Assembly (NCBI RefSeq): GCF_001039355.2
Contig: NW_019775724.1
Coordinates: 660,350-720,355 of the forward strand
Source of the DNA: Lingula anatina
Taxonomy: Eukaryota; Brachiopoda; Lingulata; Lingulida; Lingulidae
DNA: 60,006 nt
Reading direction: 5' to 3'
A program made the translations under genes and the position numbers. How positions within the stretch are numbered: the first letter of the stretch is position 1; each line of letters starts with the position of its first letter. The notes beneath the pieces were generated by a model. It ran no database searches. It had not been told where the DNA came from and saw nothing but the letters and a program-made list of their open reading frames with translations. Shown in pieces: positions 39,539 through 52,076 of the stretch.

Positions 39539-40276
39539 GCCCACCCTCCGTACATACGAGTTTCCTTTTATAGTATCGAACGCAATTTTTGCAAATTATT
39601 TCTGGAAAAAAATTACAGTCGCATTCTTGAACTCGAACCCGAGTATGCGTGAAAGCCTGTGTGCAAGTCGGTGGTGTTACCACGTTGCCAGACAAACTTG
39701 GTTAGTGGTCGCTTACTCAAATGGAAACTTTCAACCTTCTCATGGAGAGGGCACTTTGGATATACACGCATATATATGAAGTTACGATCGATAGCCTGGG
39801 TGCTGCATTTCTTTCCAGAGTCACGCCAGGCCCCGAACATGGTCTTCTTATTCAAGTTTGTCACGTCCACTAGGCCTTGTTTGGCAACCTGGGACGGAGC
39901 GTTCCTACATAGATGGCATTTCTTTTAGCATCAGTCAGTGAGGAATTGTTTGCTTCACCTATGACGGTAAAAAAACCACAATGGTGTCAAAGGCCGTTCA
40001 CACCGGGACGGTTTTCGCTTACGCAAGGCCCTATGAAGAGGGAATCGTTAAAAAACGTTCAAATGTGTAAAGACTGGTGCGCTTTCCATTCTACCAACGA
40101 TGCTCATTTTGAGGAAAAAACACATATTTGGCAAATAACTCCTCCCGGTTTTACGTAAAGGAGTTTTACGTAAAGATTTGCCTTTTAGATAATTTGCGAA
40201 TGGCAACTTCGAACTCGACCTAGGTGTCATATTTATATGATTTAATGCACTATGTACCATTTCTAAACAAAATATT
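39539..40276. other. Intergenic stretch with several overlapping open frames
   Basis: Five short open frames overlap on both strands (longest about 104 codons). Their products have no recognisable domains. The composition is more GC-rich than the surroundings, so this may be part of a repeat. Confidence 0.35.
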
Positions 40277-40358
40277 TGGCAGCGGTGGGATTCGAACCCA
40301 CGCCTCCGAAGAGACTGGTGCCTTAAACCAGCGCCTTAGACCGCTCGGCCACGCTACC
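40277..40358 (-). tRNA. tRNA-Leu(AAG)
   Basis: This is a full 82-nt copy identical to the 33057-33138 gene, preceded by the same AATATTTGG-type 3' flank. It stands about 3.4 kb from the main array. Confidence 0.94.
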
Positions 40359-43125
40359 CGTCAAGTCTGCCTCAACGGTACACGGAACCGTCTCCAGCAT
40401 AATATGCGTTTGCATTTCAGTGTTAACAAGTGATTCTTTCATAGATAAATATCTTAATTAATGTGGTCTTGCATCAATTGTTGATGGAAGATATTACTGT
40501 GAATAACATTAGTAGGAATAAGGGGCTTCTGTGCTAAGCATGTTTATAACTTTTTAAGGGATGTATTTTTATTTATTTTTTTTATTTTGTTTTGTTTTGT
40601 TTTAATTGCCCTGTTACTTGACCACTTTTTTAAGCTGAAAAGGTTATAACTTCTGTCAGATAATACTTCTTATTACTACGTAATTACTTTTGAACATTTG
40701 AGTTTTATAACATTCCCAATACTTCACACTCGCAAAAATGGAATAGCGTTATTTTGTTCTTTCATTTATTCATTCAGTATTTTGTCAATTTCCTTTCTCA
40801 ATTATGTCTTTTTATCATTTGTCTTCTTATTCATGTTACATCTTCCGCAAGAAGCTGATTATTTGAAAAACGTTTCAATGACAGTTTATGGACTTTTGGC
40901 GTTTAAACAAATACAATTATTCAGAACCCTTGATAATTTTCTATAACTGGCCATCGTCGAAAAGAGCGTTAATCAAAAACAACATACTGTTGGAATGAGC
41001 ATACGTCTTAAAGTTAAATGTATACTTCACGAGCGTGAAAGTTTCCCACAATCATATTTCTATATCTCAAAACCCTGCAAAGCTACAAATCTTTCCCAAC
41101 TCAGACCTTAATAACTACAGACTTGACATTTAATATGNAATAAAAGTATCTGACGTCGATATTTTCTCATACAATGTGCTTAAGGCAAGGAGATCTAAAT
41201 GACTAGCCTGCCTTGTAAAACTAAATCATTAAATTAAAAATGGAATAAGGCATCGCATCCAAGTGCTGGAACGGGTCGAGAAATGATTTGAAAGAAGGAG
41301 AAAATTTGTTTTTGTTTTTTTTCGAGGAGTATTCATTCATGGCTGGTAAATACCTTCAAGCTTCTTCTTCCTTTGACTTCACCATTGGACAAAATAACGT
41401 AATTTTGGCCATGCTTCATCCGAGTGAACGGTCAAATATATTCATTATATTTTCACTTAAAGCAGTGCTGGGGATTTGCTTTATTTTTTAGAAACATTGA
41501 ATGTCATTTTAAAAACAGGGTGTATAAAAACCAAAATATGAAAGGTAATGTCCCTTTACATATCATTGTTCATTTACGTGTCAACAAATATAAGTTAAAA
41601 AGCATAAGCCTCTTCCTCATGGTAATGAGGAAGCGTAGCATATGTTAATGTTTGTCTCATATGTTCTCATTGTCCATGTCAAACCGACATACCTTTAAGT
41701 GAATAAGAAATAGTCTTAAAAGTTAGTCATATCAGTGAAGCTTGGCCCCGCCCCGGGGTACAAAAGGTTCATGTAACAATAACATCTATTCTGTCAGTCT
41801 TGTTAAAATCGCGTGTTAAAACAAATTACAATAAAGAGACTGTTGTTCTGGACTTCATGAGAAACGACAGCAGTAGAAATAGCTGCGGTCTCGACACTCA
41901 CGATTGGAATGTTTTGCTGCATTTATCAATCCTAGAAATACAATTCTTGTCAGCATTGAGTATATAAAAAGGGAAACATAATGAATGCGGAGGCGGACAT
42001 GAGAATTTGTGTTTCTGTTAATCGCTACAATGAGGCTACTGCCATAGAGAAAGGGAGCCGCTAAAATGTCCAATTCTGCCCTCTCCCACTTTTCATTCCG
42101 ATGTCTACATTGATTTGTGATCATCGGTGAATAATTCCAATTTATGCGAACATGCAAGCGTTGGGTGTCATTAGTGCGTTCGCGCGAATGTGTGTGTGTG
42201 TACCATGCGAACATTGCTGAAATCATGCGCGGGAAACACGGATCCCGTCCCGTGAATCCACCACCGTGCCACACATGCAGACATCGGAGACAAAGATCGA
42301 TGAGAGGTAGACATCCCTTCCTGACTTGCAGTGTCAGCCTACTTAGTATATGTTGAGCTGTACTTTGCAGTTTGAAATAAAAATAATAATAAAATATAAA
42401 CCAGTGGCAGCCACATAAGCATTCTAACCCTTTGAATTCTACTGTTTGACAACATCACAGCTAAAATGCCCAAAATGCAAAACCATTACCAGAAGCTCTT
42501 ATAACTACTGCCGGGAGAATACCACGTTTTTCTCTCGTGACATCCACAATGATAATTTTCTTATAGGTGAACAATGGTGTGGGTGACTCCATACCAGGGT
42601 GGCTTCAGTCCCACAGAGTCCAGTCATCTTGTGGACAATTCATTAAAGACCCACACAGACGACCATTTAATGAATAATTTAAAAACGAAAGAGTGTTTGT
42701 ATTCATCTGTGTCCAAAGAGTACACTGTATACACCGTGAGTGCAGTGTTGTGATGTGACGAAACTCATTAAGGGCCCCTTTTTACCGCACAACAAACGCC
42801 GTTGTTTTAGCCGGACTCGGGATATACGCAGTTATAGCTCTGAGGCGGAGACTGGTACAGGCCAGAAGACAGCTAGCTGTAGGGAGGAGTGCGGGATATC
42901 GCTAGCAGAGCTTGGAATTTCCCGCAGCTTCCCTGAAGACAGAGTGCCTTCAGACTGCGGACCTTTTTTAAAGAATAGAACGGAACCAGAAGGACCAGAA
43001 AAGTCGCCGTTTTACACTGAAGTTGAACTCAAAAGACATACAACCCGCTGTGAAGAAAAGCCGTGAGTAGCAATTTTCTGTGAAAAGAGACATCTTTTCA
43101 GTTGCTTTCAATTATTCATACAAAA
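40359..43125. other. Intergenic region upstream of the chitin deacetylase gene
   Basis: It contains a single-N join at 41138 with no duplicated flank and unrecognised open frames (139 codons on minus at 41855-42274). Just upstream of the deacetylase, a donor-like site (CCGTGAGTAG, near 43063) could mark an untranslated exon. I support no gene here. Confidence 0.4.
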
Positions 43126-44193
43126 ATGAACAAGTTCTTCAACGCACTGCTCCTGCTAATAACTCTGGCAGAATACGCCCAGCGTTCTGAGGCTGCCGTC
43201 TGCGACCGCATCACCTGTCGTCTGCCCCGATGCCATTGTCCCACCTCGCGGCCACCAGCAGGATTTCGACCCAAAGACACGCCCCAAATGGTTTTGGTTA
43301 CATTTGACGACTCCGTGAATTTCAACAACATTCGTTATTACGAGGAACTATTCCCGAAGAACAATCCACTGAGAAACCCTAATAACTGCACCATCGGTGG
43401 CACCTTTTATACATCGAATATTGGCGTTGGGAATACGGTGTATCACCATATTCGTAAACTTTGGGACGAAGGGCACGAGATCGCCAGCCACAGCATCTCC
43501 CATCGCTCCCCTCCCTCCTGGTGGGATCAAGCGACGTACAACGATTACGTCGAGGAAATAGTCGGCGAGAAGGACATGATCAGCAATCAGGCCAGACTGC
43601 CGCCTGAGGAAATTCGTGGCATGAGGACCCCGTTCTTGCAAATCGGCGGCGACAGCCAGTTCAAAATGCTCTACGACAACAACTTTACGTACGACTCTTC
43701 CATGTTAACAGGCAAGTACAGCGCCGAGCAGATTCACAACACCCCTCCCATATGGCCATACACCCTAGATACCCCGCCAGAGAACTACCTCTGTGATATC
43801 ACCCCTGGAAACTGCCCTAGACGTCCCTATCCTGGGCTCTGGGAAATCCCGCTTAATCGCATGTACGGCGTCGACGGAAAAGCCTGCGGAATGGCCGACA
43901 GTTGCAGGACGACGACGGAAGAAGACACCTTTAACTACCTTCTGCTCAACTTCCTTAACGACTACTACAACAACCGCAGAGCACCTTACGGCGTCTATGT
44001 CCACGCTACATGGTTTAACAGGAAAAATCGCTTCACATTAGGCGGACTGAAAAAATTCATGCGTTATATTAACCGCATGCCAGACGTTTACATGGTGACT
44101 TCGTATCAAGTGATTCAGTGGATGCGACAGCCGACCCGCTTGGCCGATATCAAAAACTTCCAGCCGTGGAAAAGCAGGCGTCAGCAATGCTGA
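43126..44193 (+). CDS. Chitin deacetylase-like secreted polysaccharide deacetylase, intronless
   Basis: The enzyme should remove acetyl groups from extracellular chitin, giving chitosan-like chains. The 355-aa protein starts at ATG 43126; an in-frame upstream TTG is not used. Residues 1-24 form a signal peptide (FFNALLLLITLAEYA), then a Cys-rich segment (VCDRITCRLPRCHC). The NodB motifs are present: TFDD (59-62), HSISH (metal ligands H122 and H126 with D62), RTPFLQIGG (167-175) and YVHATWF (H293). There is no chitin-binding domain, and the C-terminus ends QQC. The whole coding region is one open exon, whereas nearby genes have exons of about 100 bp. A polyadenylation signal AATAAA is at 44441. 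The family is certain; the exact substrate is inferred. Confidence 0.93.
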   Translation: MNKFFNALLLLITLAEYAQRSEAAVCDRITCRLPRCHCPTSRPPAGFRPKDTPQMVLVTFDDSVNFNNIRYYEELFPKNNPLRNPNNCTIGGTFYTSNIGVGNTVYHHIRKLWDEGHEIASHSISHRSPPSWWDQATYNDYVEEIVGEKDMISNQARLPPEEIRGMRTPFLQIGGDSQFKMLYDNNFTYDSSMLTGKYSAEQIHNTPPIWPYTLDTPPENYLCDITPGNCPRRPYPGLWEIPLNRMYGVDGKACGMADSCRTTTEEDTFNYLLLNFLNDYYNNRRAPYGVYVHATWFNRKNRFTLGGLKKFMRYINRMPDVYMVTSYQVIQWMRQPTRLADIKNFQPWKSRRQQC

Positions 44194-46599
44194 GAGTTTT
44201 TTTTTTCTTTTTATCTTATTATAGAAAAATTACAGACAAAATGCTTGAATTGTGTTTAGTCCAATGCTGATTTTTTTCTTTGTTATTATACTCTGTGATT
44301 ACATACAACATGCAAGATGCATGGAAATGTTTATTATAGAACTCAGATTTAGAGATATGGAATGTCTAACACCAACTATGATAGACTTTATCCTAACTGG
44401 AACTTTTAATCCCCAGATACATTGCATTTATTGTCACGAAAATAAATGGTATGCTGTATGAATAATACTGATAAAATATATATTTTACACAAAATCCCAG
44501 ATATTTGTCATTTTACAAGTTAACTAAAACATGAATCGGAGAGAACCACGCGTGGAATTTAGTTTCGCAGTGAAAGTTCGCGAAGTCGAAGACACTTAAT
44601 GCTATTTTTATCTTAAACAACTAAAGAACTTAAATTCTCCCTATTCTTATCTGTTTTAACATTTAAAAATCATTTTAAATTCTTTATTCATTTGTTTTTT
44701 AATTGGAAATGCACCGTATGCACGCCTATAAAAACTAAAGAAAAGTCTTTCAAACTACGAATCACCTCAGAAAAAAATGGAAGATCTGTAAATAGTTTGT
44801 TGCATATAATTCATGTGACAAAGCAACGTTGGCTATTGCTGATTAGACGGACAAAACCCCTCATGAGGCAAATACAAAATAAAGGCATATTCGAAGTCAT
44901 GAAAAAATGTCACGCTTTAAGCAATATAAATAAGGAGTCAATTTGGACGATAGGAATACTAAACACCATTTAGAAGTTTGAAGACATCTCCAGAGTCACA
45001 ATGACACAGTCTGTTCAGTCACCTTTCTTCGCGTGATGGAAGACATTGAAGGTACCGTTATTGTTGCCTTCACCGCTAGGATGTCAAGACAGAAACGGTC
45101 AACATTAATATTGTTCGTCTGAAGGCTGCGGTCGGAAAGATAAATAAGAATTATTTATTTAGTAGCATCTATTAGCATTTAATAGTTGTAAAGATTATAT
45201 CACGCTGGTTAAATGGTGCATTTTTTTTTCTTTTTTTTTCTTTTTTTTTTTTGCGAATTTCTTTGTGGATTCGTGACAGAATGGGCATTATGAATATTGA
45301 TAAACATCAGGAATATGTAACTAGAGAAAGAGAAACCAAAACTGCGGTCTAATATTAGAGAAGCTATTTCCATCGCCTAAATAAGCATATTAAAATGATG
45401 TAAAATATCTCGACCACAATGAGATTGTCGTGTCTTTCATTGGGGTAGACACAGGGCGTTTTAGGCAATAAAATAGACCCACAAAACCAAATTGCCATAT
45501 GCCTTTTTTAAACAACGAATCGCCGAGACTACAGGATTTAAGTAATAAACTACGGAGAGTGCAGGGTATGAATCATTGACCCTCCAACTAATTAGCTAGT
45601 AAAAAAAGTTCGCTTAGTAAGTGTAAGTAACGGCATACTTAAAGTTATATATCGCGGGACAGTGACAAACATCCAATGGCACTATGTGGCACAATTATAC
45701 GCTAGAGCTTTGTCTGAACAAAGCGCCATTTGTTTTCCACTTCACCATTTTCATGTCACATAAAAAAGTTTTTGATTCAGGTTTGACAAGTGTAGCCGTA
45801 CTGTACGCTTCCTGAGGAAGCATTATGGATAATAAATGATATAGCATAAAAAAGGATAAACCAAGTACCCATTAAACTCGTTTGATGGGTCCTAAGACAA
45901 ATGATGTTGCTGAAAAAATTTTTTAATCCCATTAAAATAAGAGATGGGTTACATAACCATATCTATATTGAATGAATTTGAATATTTGCAACGTATCATG
46001 GTCATAATTGACTGAGGTATTCGGAGCTGATTTAGTAACCTCAGTGCCGCATCTACCTCACAGTTTTTTTTTTTCATTTTTTTCAATACTTATCATAGGT
46101 GATTCTAAACTTAAAACTAATCTAAAAATTGTCCGATATATTTTACACCTAGTCGAAAAAATAACATACCCTGTTTTTCTATGTAGCCCTTTTTAGTTAT
46201 CGACTTTGATCATGATTTGGATAAAATAGAAATAAATGGTGTAGTCTTTCAAAATATCATGCGTCTCAAAATCAGTTAATTTTTTTAATGTTGATTTTAT
46301 GTTTGTCTATGTTATTTAAACAAATGACAAATATGAGATCATTGTACCAACTACTCAGTAAACCAGCATATCTTTAATGTATCTTTTAACAAATATACAA
46401 AGATCTTCAAAATAGTAAAAAAGATTCTTAAAATGGTTAAAATACCAACGCGTTCAAATGTTCATATGTCAATTAACTAAATATATACATTTTGTGTAGC
46501 AATAACATCTTGTCCCATGTCTGTATCTACCACAAAGAATAACGATAAATAAATCAAATAAATAATAATAATGACCTAATAAACAATTAAATCAAATGA
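44194..46599. other. Intergenic region between the deacetylase and FANCB
   Basis: This holds the deacetylase 3' UTR to about 44460, then AT-rich sequence with a long T/C-rich tract at about 45222-45253. I see no coding exon or RNA gene. Confidence 0.5.
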
Positions 46600-49500
46600 T
46601 TATTTTTCTGTGTAAGAACACATTGCATGGTCAGTTAACATCTGCAAATCGAGGATGCCTTTCATAGCCTCTAAATATTTTCCACCATCAACAACAATTT
46701 CACCAGAACCACTGCCCATTGTATGTTTTTGCTGCCTTTGAAATTCATCACGAACTTTAGCAGGATCTTTGTCACTAGTATCCATTTTTTCATCGAGTCC
46801 TTCACTTGTCAAGTCAACCTGTTGTGAAGCTGCAGATTTCTGACTCTTTTCTTTCTCAGCATCCTTTATAAGCTGCATGAAAGACTCCCTAATTTTGGCC
46901 TGCTCTGTTGTCATGTGATGAAGCACAGTTTCCATGGCAACCCTTTTGGTGTCACCATGGTGATATGGTAAGATAATAACATCATCTGGGAGATGCCCAT
47001 ACAGGGTATGGACTAGAAGCAGCAGCTGATTTTGATCCCTGAAATTTTAATAATAAAAAAATTCATATAAAAATATAAAAATGCCTTACCTCAGAACATT
47101 CTTTTAAATGCATTTCATTGGTTTTTTCCATCTCTTATCTTATCCTTGGAGAATATGTCAGAGTATGTGTGTGAGCTCTCATTTATATGTGACATTTTAT
47201 GACTTAAAGTAATAAGTTAAAATCCTGCTCGATAAACAACACTACCCTCAGCTTTTACCAATGACAAAGCTGAAGTCTGAAATGTGCAAGATTGTGCTTA
47301 CTTACACACTATCACAATCTCTCTAAAAATGCATTACTTTGCCTGTGTTAAAGCTGTTTGATCAGTTGAAATACCATTTACCATCATCATAATTTACAAT
47401 AAAGCATGTTAATATAAAGAAACCTTAAAATCAAATTTTCCTCACCATNNNNNNNNNNNNNNNNNNNNNNNNNNNNNNNNNNNNNNNNNNNNNNNNNNNN
47501 NNNNNNNNNNNNNNNNNNNNNNNNNNNNNNNNNNNNNNNNNNNNNNNNNNNNNNNNNNNNNNNNNNNNNNNNNNNNNNNNNNNNNNNNNNNNNNNNNNNN
47601 NNNNNNNNNNNNNNNNNNNNNNNNNNNNNNNNNNNNNNNNNNNNNNNNNNNNNNNNNNNNNNNNNNNNNNNNNNNNNNNNNNNNNNNNNNNNNNNNNNNN
47701 NNNNNNNNNNNNNNNNNNNNNNNNNNNNNNNNNNNNNNNNNNNNNNNNNNNNNNNNNNNNNNNNNNNNNNNNNNNNNNNNNNNNNNNNNNNNNNNNNNNN
47801 NNNNNNNNNNNNNNNNNNNNNNNNNNNNNNNNNNNNNNNNNNNNNNNNNNNNNNNNNNNNNNNNNNNNNNNNNNNNNNNNNNNNNNNNNNNGTTTTCCAC
47901 TTATCGTGTTATCGGTGCTGCATATATGCTGAAAAAAGTGAAAAAACTGCATAAATTCCCTAAAAGTGACCCGATCATGCTGATTTTCGAACTTGACCTG
48001 CGTATTATGAATATTCATCAGTTCTGCAAGTTTCAAGTCAAAAGGTAAAATGGTTTTCCACTTATCGTGTTATCGGTAAAAGTGCACGGCGACGGCGACG
48101 GCGACGACGGCGACAGCGACGACGGCAACGACAGACGCAGATGATGGCTATATGTACAGACACATCTGTGTCTGTACATAAAAATCCAACATAATTCTTT
48201 AAACTATAGTTAAGATTATAATTACAACATTTCTGCTTCAGAAACTTCATGCTCTTGTCAAAACAATATTTACATTTAACAGATTTTCAATTATGTAGCT
48301 GTCTTACTAAGACATACCTGAAAGTTTATTCAGATCTTTCTCTCTCATTCTGACATAAAATTTGTCATTGCCAATGTCAGCAACATTTTGAAAACTTAGT
48401 GTCACCTGACCACAGATTCTCATGAATGACTTACTAACTGGGTCAGCACCATGGTTACCATGATCACTCTCTGACCAATGGAGAATCAAGTTACAACTGA
48501 CTTGGGGGTTGACACCAAATTGTGGAATTTCTGCCCAAGCAGCAACGCTAATCTCTTCCCCATGAACAAGACACTGTTTGGATTTCTTTGAATCCATCTT
48601 AAATTTCAGTCTCTTTTCTGGAATTGAGTCTCCATCAAAATTATGGTGATTTAATTTCTCTCTCTTTGATGATAAAGCTTGGACTTTGGCATGAGATTCC
48701 ATGTGCTGCACATTACTATTGGCACAAGGGACAATAGAAATCCAGATGTCAAAGCAATCACTGAAATGAAATGAAAAAGAAAATACACAATAATATGATT
48801 AAATGCTTAACAAAGTCATTTCAATAATTATTCCCATAACTATCACTAGGTTAACTGACATATTTCAGTGAGCTATCAAATGAAAGGCCATTCATGATCT
48901 TTCTTGTAGGCAAAATACCTCTTGGCAAATAAACCGTTTTTTATTTCAAAATGAATCTCAACAAGATCTGCATGATACAAAAGATCTGCCACTAGTGGCA
49001 GTAATTTAACAAACCATTATTATGCAAACAACTCACATTTGTGACACATTTTCCAGATCAACACCAATCACCCACTTCTCATGAACCAATCTCTGCCAGG
49101 TATCCCTCACTTCAAGGGTGTCTAGACACTGATAGCCTTTGGTCAAACCAGAGGAACTGGTACCTGTGTTATCACCATGATCAGCTTCCCTTACTGGACC
49201 CACCAGATGTACAAGATGTGGCTGATAATGTAGTTTTGAATATCTTTTAAAAGTGAACAATTCTTTAACTGCAGGAACTGGTCAAAAAAAACTATATACA
49301 ATAGAATAACAGCCCCAAGTCATAAGGTGCACTAAGTAAGGGATATTCTTTATTGAATGTGCTGCAATTAAATGTAGTGCTGTCAAATTACACTTTGTTC
49401 TATTTATAGACCTTTAGATCAACTTCAAAATACCCTGTCCTCCTACCTTTGGTCACTTGAATGGAATAGCTCAAAGTTTATCAATGTTTACAACATAAAA

Positions 49501-52076
49501 TATATTATTATGCAATTAAAAAACACTAGTCTATAATATTTTCTCCATATTTCCGTGTCATAATTTTATTTACTGATATCTCTTACTTCACAAGTGATTG
49601 GCACTTTTCTACCCAGATTCATATTCTCTATATTCTGGCATGTGCGTTCTATCAAACTCTGCTTCTTCCTGCACAAATATTCTGCCTCCCTTACTGCTGA
49701 CAGGCCAGCCTAAAATAATACCAATTACCACATGACACAGATCAATCATTATTTGATTAAAATAAGAAGTTTCTGAAATGTAATTTGACCATGAAATTAA
49801 CACTACGATTGGTCACTGAGCTTCAGAGCCATTGCATGTCAGCTACTTGATTTTAAAATCTCCATATTATCTTAATGTTTGTGTTATGACATACAGAAAA
49901 TGAAAAAAAAAAAAAAAACTGGCCACTGTGTAGTTTTTCAGAGTAGGAAGAAAAGAGAAAGTGACAAAGGAGTTTAATTACCTGCAATCTGGCTTCCAGA
50001 GCCTGTGCAGTTCTTTGGAGATTTTCCTCATGATCAGTGCAGGGCACTTCAATATCTGCATTCACCTGACAGTGTTTATTATTACTAGTAATAATTAATT
50101 AGTAGAATTATTTTATCAAGAAAGGTACAGAAAATGACATAAATTCCAACATTAATATTAACATCAAATAAATTGTGAACATCTTCCACAGTTATAACTT
50201 TACAGGGGTTTTTCTTTTTTCTTTTCTTTCTTTCTTTTTTTGGGTGGGGTGGGGGGGGGGGGGATTGGGGGCTGGGGGATATCATAATAATCATTTACTC
50301 AAATGTCCAATGTGCCACTTTTAAAATACTACACAATTCCAAATTTCCCTAAAACTCATTTCTATTTGTCTACAAACACCTTGGTTTACCAACCTGTTCA
50401 GAATCAAATTTATGCAGGCAAAAATCTGTCAGCAGGAACTGTGTGACCATGCCCTCTGTACCATCTGCATTGTTGTACACCAGCAATACTTGGTCCGAGC
50501 CACATCCAATAAAATCATCCACCAAAACTTTCTTGACATCTTGGAACAAATCTACCTGCTGTAAAACCACAGGACAACATGAGTCAATTCCAGATCAGCA
50601 AACCTTGTTAGACTTTCTTGATGGTTTCAACCTGATATACATTTAAAAATTATTTTTATTCAAAGGTGTAACCAGATTATGTGAACATTTCTCTTAAAAA
50701 TTAACTGGCATCTGATGCAAATGAAAAAGTAAATGCGTTAGGTGAGCCACTATTATATGTGAACACAATCCCATGTGCATCTGCCATCTGCAACTAGAGC
50801 AAAGCAAATGTGGTAGAGGAGATAATATAATGAGAAACAGATTGTTTTATTAAAAAGACTACAACAATTATTTCAAATAATCTCCACATAAAGTCCCAAG
50901 GAACTTTATAAACCATGAGTAACAAATGATAAAACAGCCATCATGATTGCTAAAATATACCTTTAAATGGAGCTCATCGAAAACAATCAACTGTCCAGTT
51001 GCAGAGGCCACTACCACATTACACTGACCACCCATGGTCTCCACCACTTTAACATCAACAGCATCATTAAAAGGCATTTGGACGCATCTGTGGACAAGTC
51101 CATTTTGAAACTGCAGCAGCTGACCATGAGTTGTGCAAGCAAAAACATCTGAACTGAAAGTATTTGCAGAATAACTTGTGTCCATATCTGAAGACTGGGC
51201 ATGTGTCTTGGTTATATACCATGCTGACAATTCTGACTGACTTGTCCTTTTGGGAGTGCCTAAGTGCTGCACTGTCATACAGCTTATTATGTCTGCATAT
51301 ATGTCTGGAAATAAGTTTGTTGGGGTTTGCTCTACAACAAAACTAACTTTGTCTTCCACACTTCTAGAAAAGACAGCACCATTTTTCTTGATGATAAAGC
51401 CATAAAATTTAAAACAGTCGTCTTCACTGTCACTATCAGAAATGTCCTGATCCATCCTTTCATGCTCTTTAACACTGCTCTGGGTCTTGCAAAGAATGTA
51501 CACCTGTGAATCCCATGAGTCAGGGATCAATGAAGCCCACTTTAACTCCAAAAGTGCTGAAACGTGTACCGGTAAATCCACTTTACATACAACAGTATTT
51601 GTTGAATTTGGGTAATTATGTGTAAAACTTACAGTTAGGCCTTCAATCCATAGCACATTTGGTCCATCAAATAACTGTAATTCCTCTGAGTTTAACAAAA
51701 GCAGCTGAGAGAGATTTTGTTTGTCAGAAAACTTTCTGATGCAAATTAAGTTGTTTTCACTTGTTGTAATCACATAATAAACGTGCCCCTGGTTTACTTT
51801 CCTCTCTGATCTCTGAAGAAGTATGCAGTTTATGTTTTGTCCTGTTGAAATTTCTTTAACCTTGCAAACTTTTAGAACATCAAAATTCACTCCTGGGTTA
51901 TATGAAATATCAACAGGAGAGCCACTTTCCGCGTCACCACAAAACCTGCAAGTTGCAAGATCAAAGTTGTAAAAAGTACCTCTAATTTCAGAAAGATCGT
52001 TATTTCCTCGTGCTCCCCAAGAAAGTGTCAGCAGTTTTCCGTCACAGGTAGTGAAATAGTGTGATTTGGTGGCCAT
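46600..52076 (-). CDS. FANCB: FANCB, Fanconi anaemia core complex subunit (one part missing in a gap)
   Basis: FANCB works with FANCL and FAAP100 in the core complex that monoubiquitinates FANCD2-FANCI during DNA crosslink repair. Exons on minus are 52076-50961, 50558-50394, 50065-49982, 49709-49613, 49268-49037, 48760-48318 and 47038-46600 (stop TAA). Diagnostic stretches are GQLLQFQNGLVHRCVQMPFN with NVVVASATGQLIVFDE, VLVDDFIGCGSDQVLLVYNN, and WQRLVHEKWVIGVDLENV. The C-terminal LVHTLYGHLPDDVIILP is followed by a coiled, charged tail. The start was chosen at MATKSHYFTTCDGKLLTLSW, the first Met in the conserved beta-propeller; an upstream Met at 52190 would overlap the shared promoter. Exon 6 ends in phase 1 but the last exon needs phase 2, so at least one exon lies in the N gap. 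Confidence 0.9.
47449..47891. other. Assembly gap of 443 N inside FANCB
   Basis: The gap removes FANCB sequence. On the minus strand the base pattern ATG/GTGAGG next to the gap (47448-47441) looks like the end of the missing exon and its donor. Confidence 0.95.
47892..48077. repeat. Repeat unit bounded by two 25-bp copies next to the gap
   Basis: A 25-bp sequence (starting GTTTTCCACTTATCGTG, ending TTATCGGT) occurs at 47892-47916 and again at 48053-48077, a period of 161 bp. The gap probably represents further copies of this tandem or dispersed repeat that could not be assembled. Confidence 0.7.
48084..48180. repeat. (CGACGG)n-type repeat followed by a 14-bp-arm palindrome
   Basis: Imperfect CGACGG/CGACGA units run to about 48130. 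At 48151-48180, arms TATGTACAGACACA and TGTGTCTGTACATA form a perfect inverted repeat with a 2-bp centre. Confidence 0.8.
50214..50278. repeat. T/C-rich then G-rich simple sequence
   Basis: A TTTTC-type tract is followed by a run of G (GGGTGGGGTGGGGGGGGGG) in a FANCB intron. On this strand it could form a quadruplex. Confidence 0.8.

Noticed and set aside
41855-42274. 139-codon open frame on minus
   Set aside because: No domain, no splice context and no recognisable similarity; probably chance.
42740-43066. 108-codon open frame just upstream of the deacetylase
   Set aside because: It begins at a non-ATG codon and has no recognisable motif; more likely 5' untranslated or intergenic sequence.
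43102-43125. Longer deacetylase start
   Set aside because: The extra eight codons begin with TTG; the ATG at 43126 directly precedes a proper signal peptide.
47431-48036. 201-codon open frame on minus containing unknown residues
   Set aside because: It is kept open by the run of N; the readable part belongs to a repeat.
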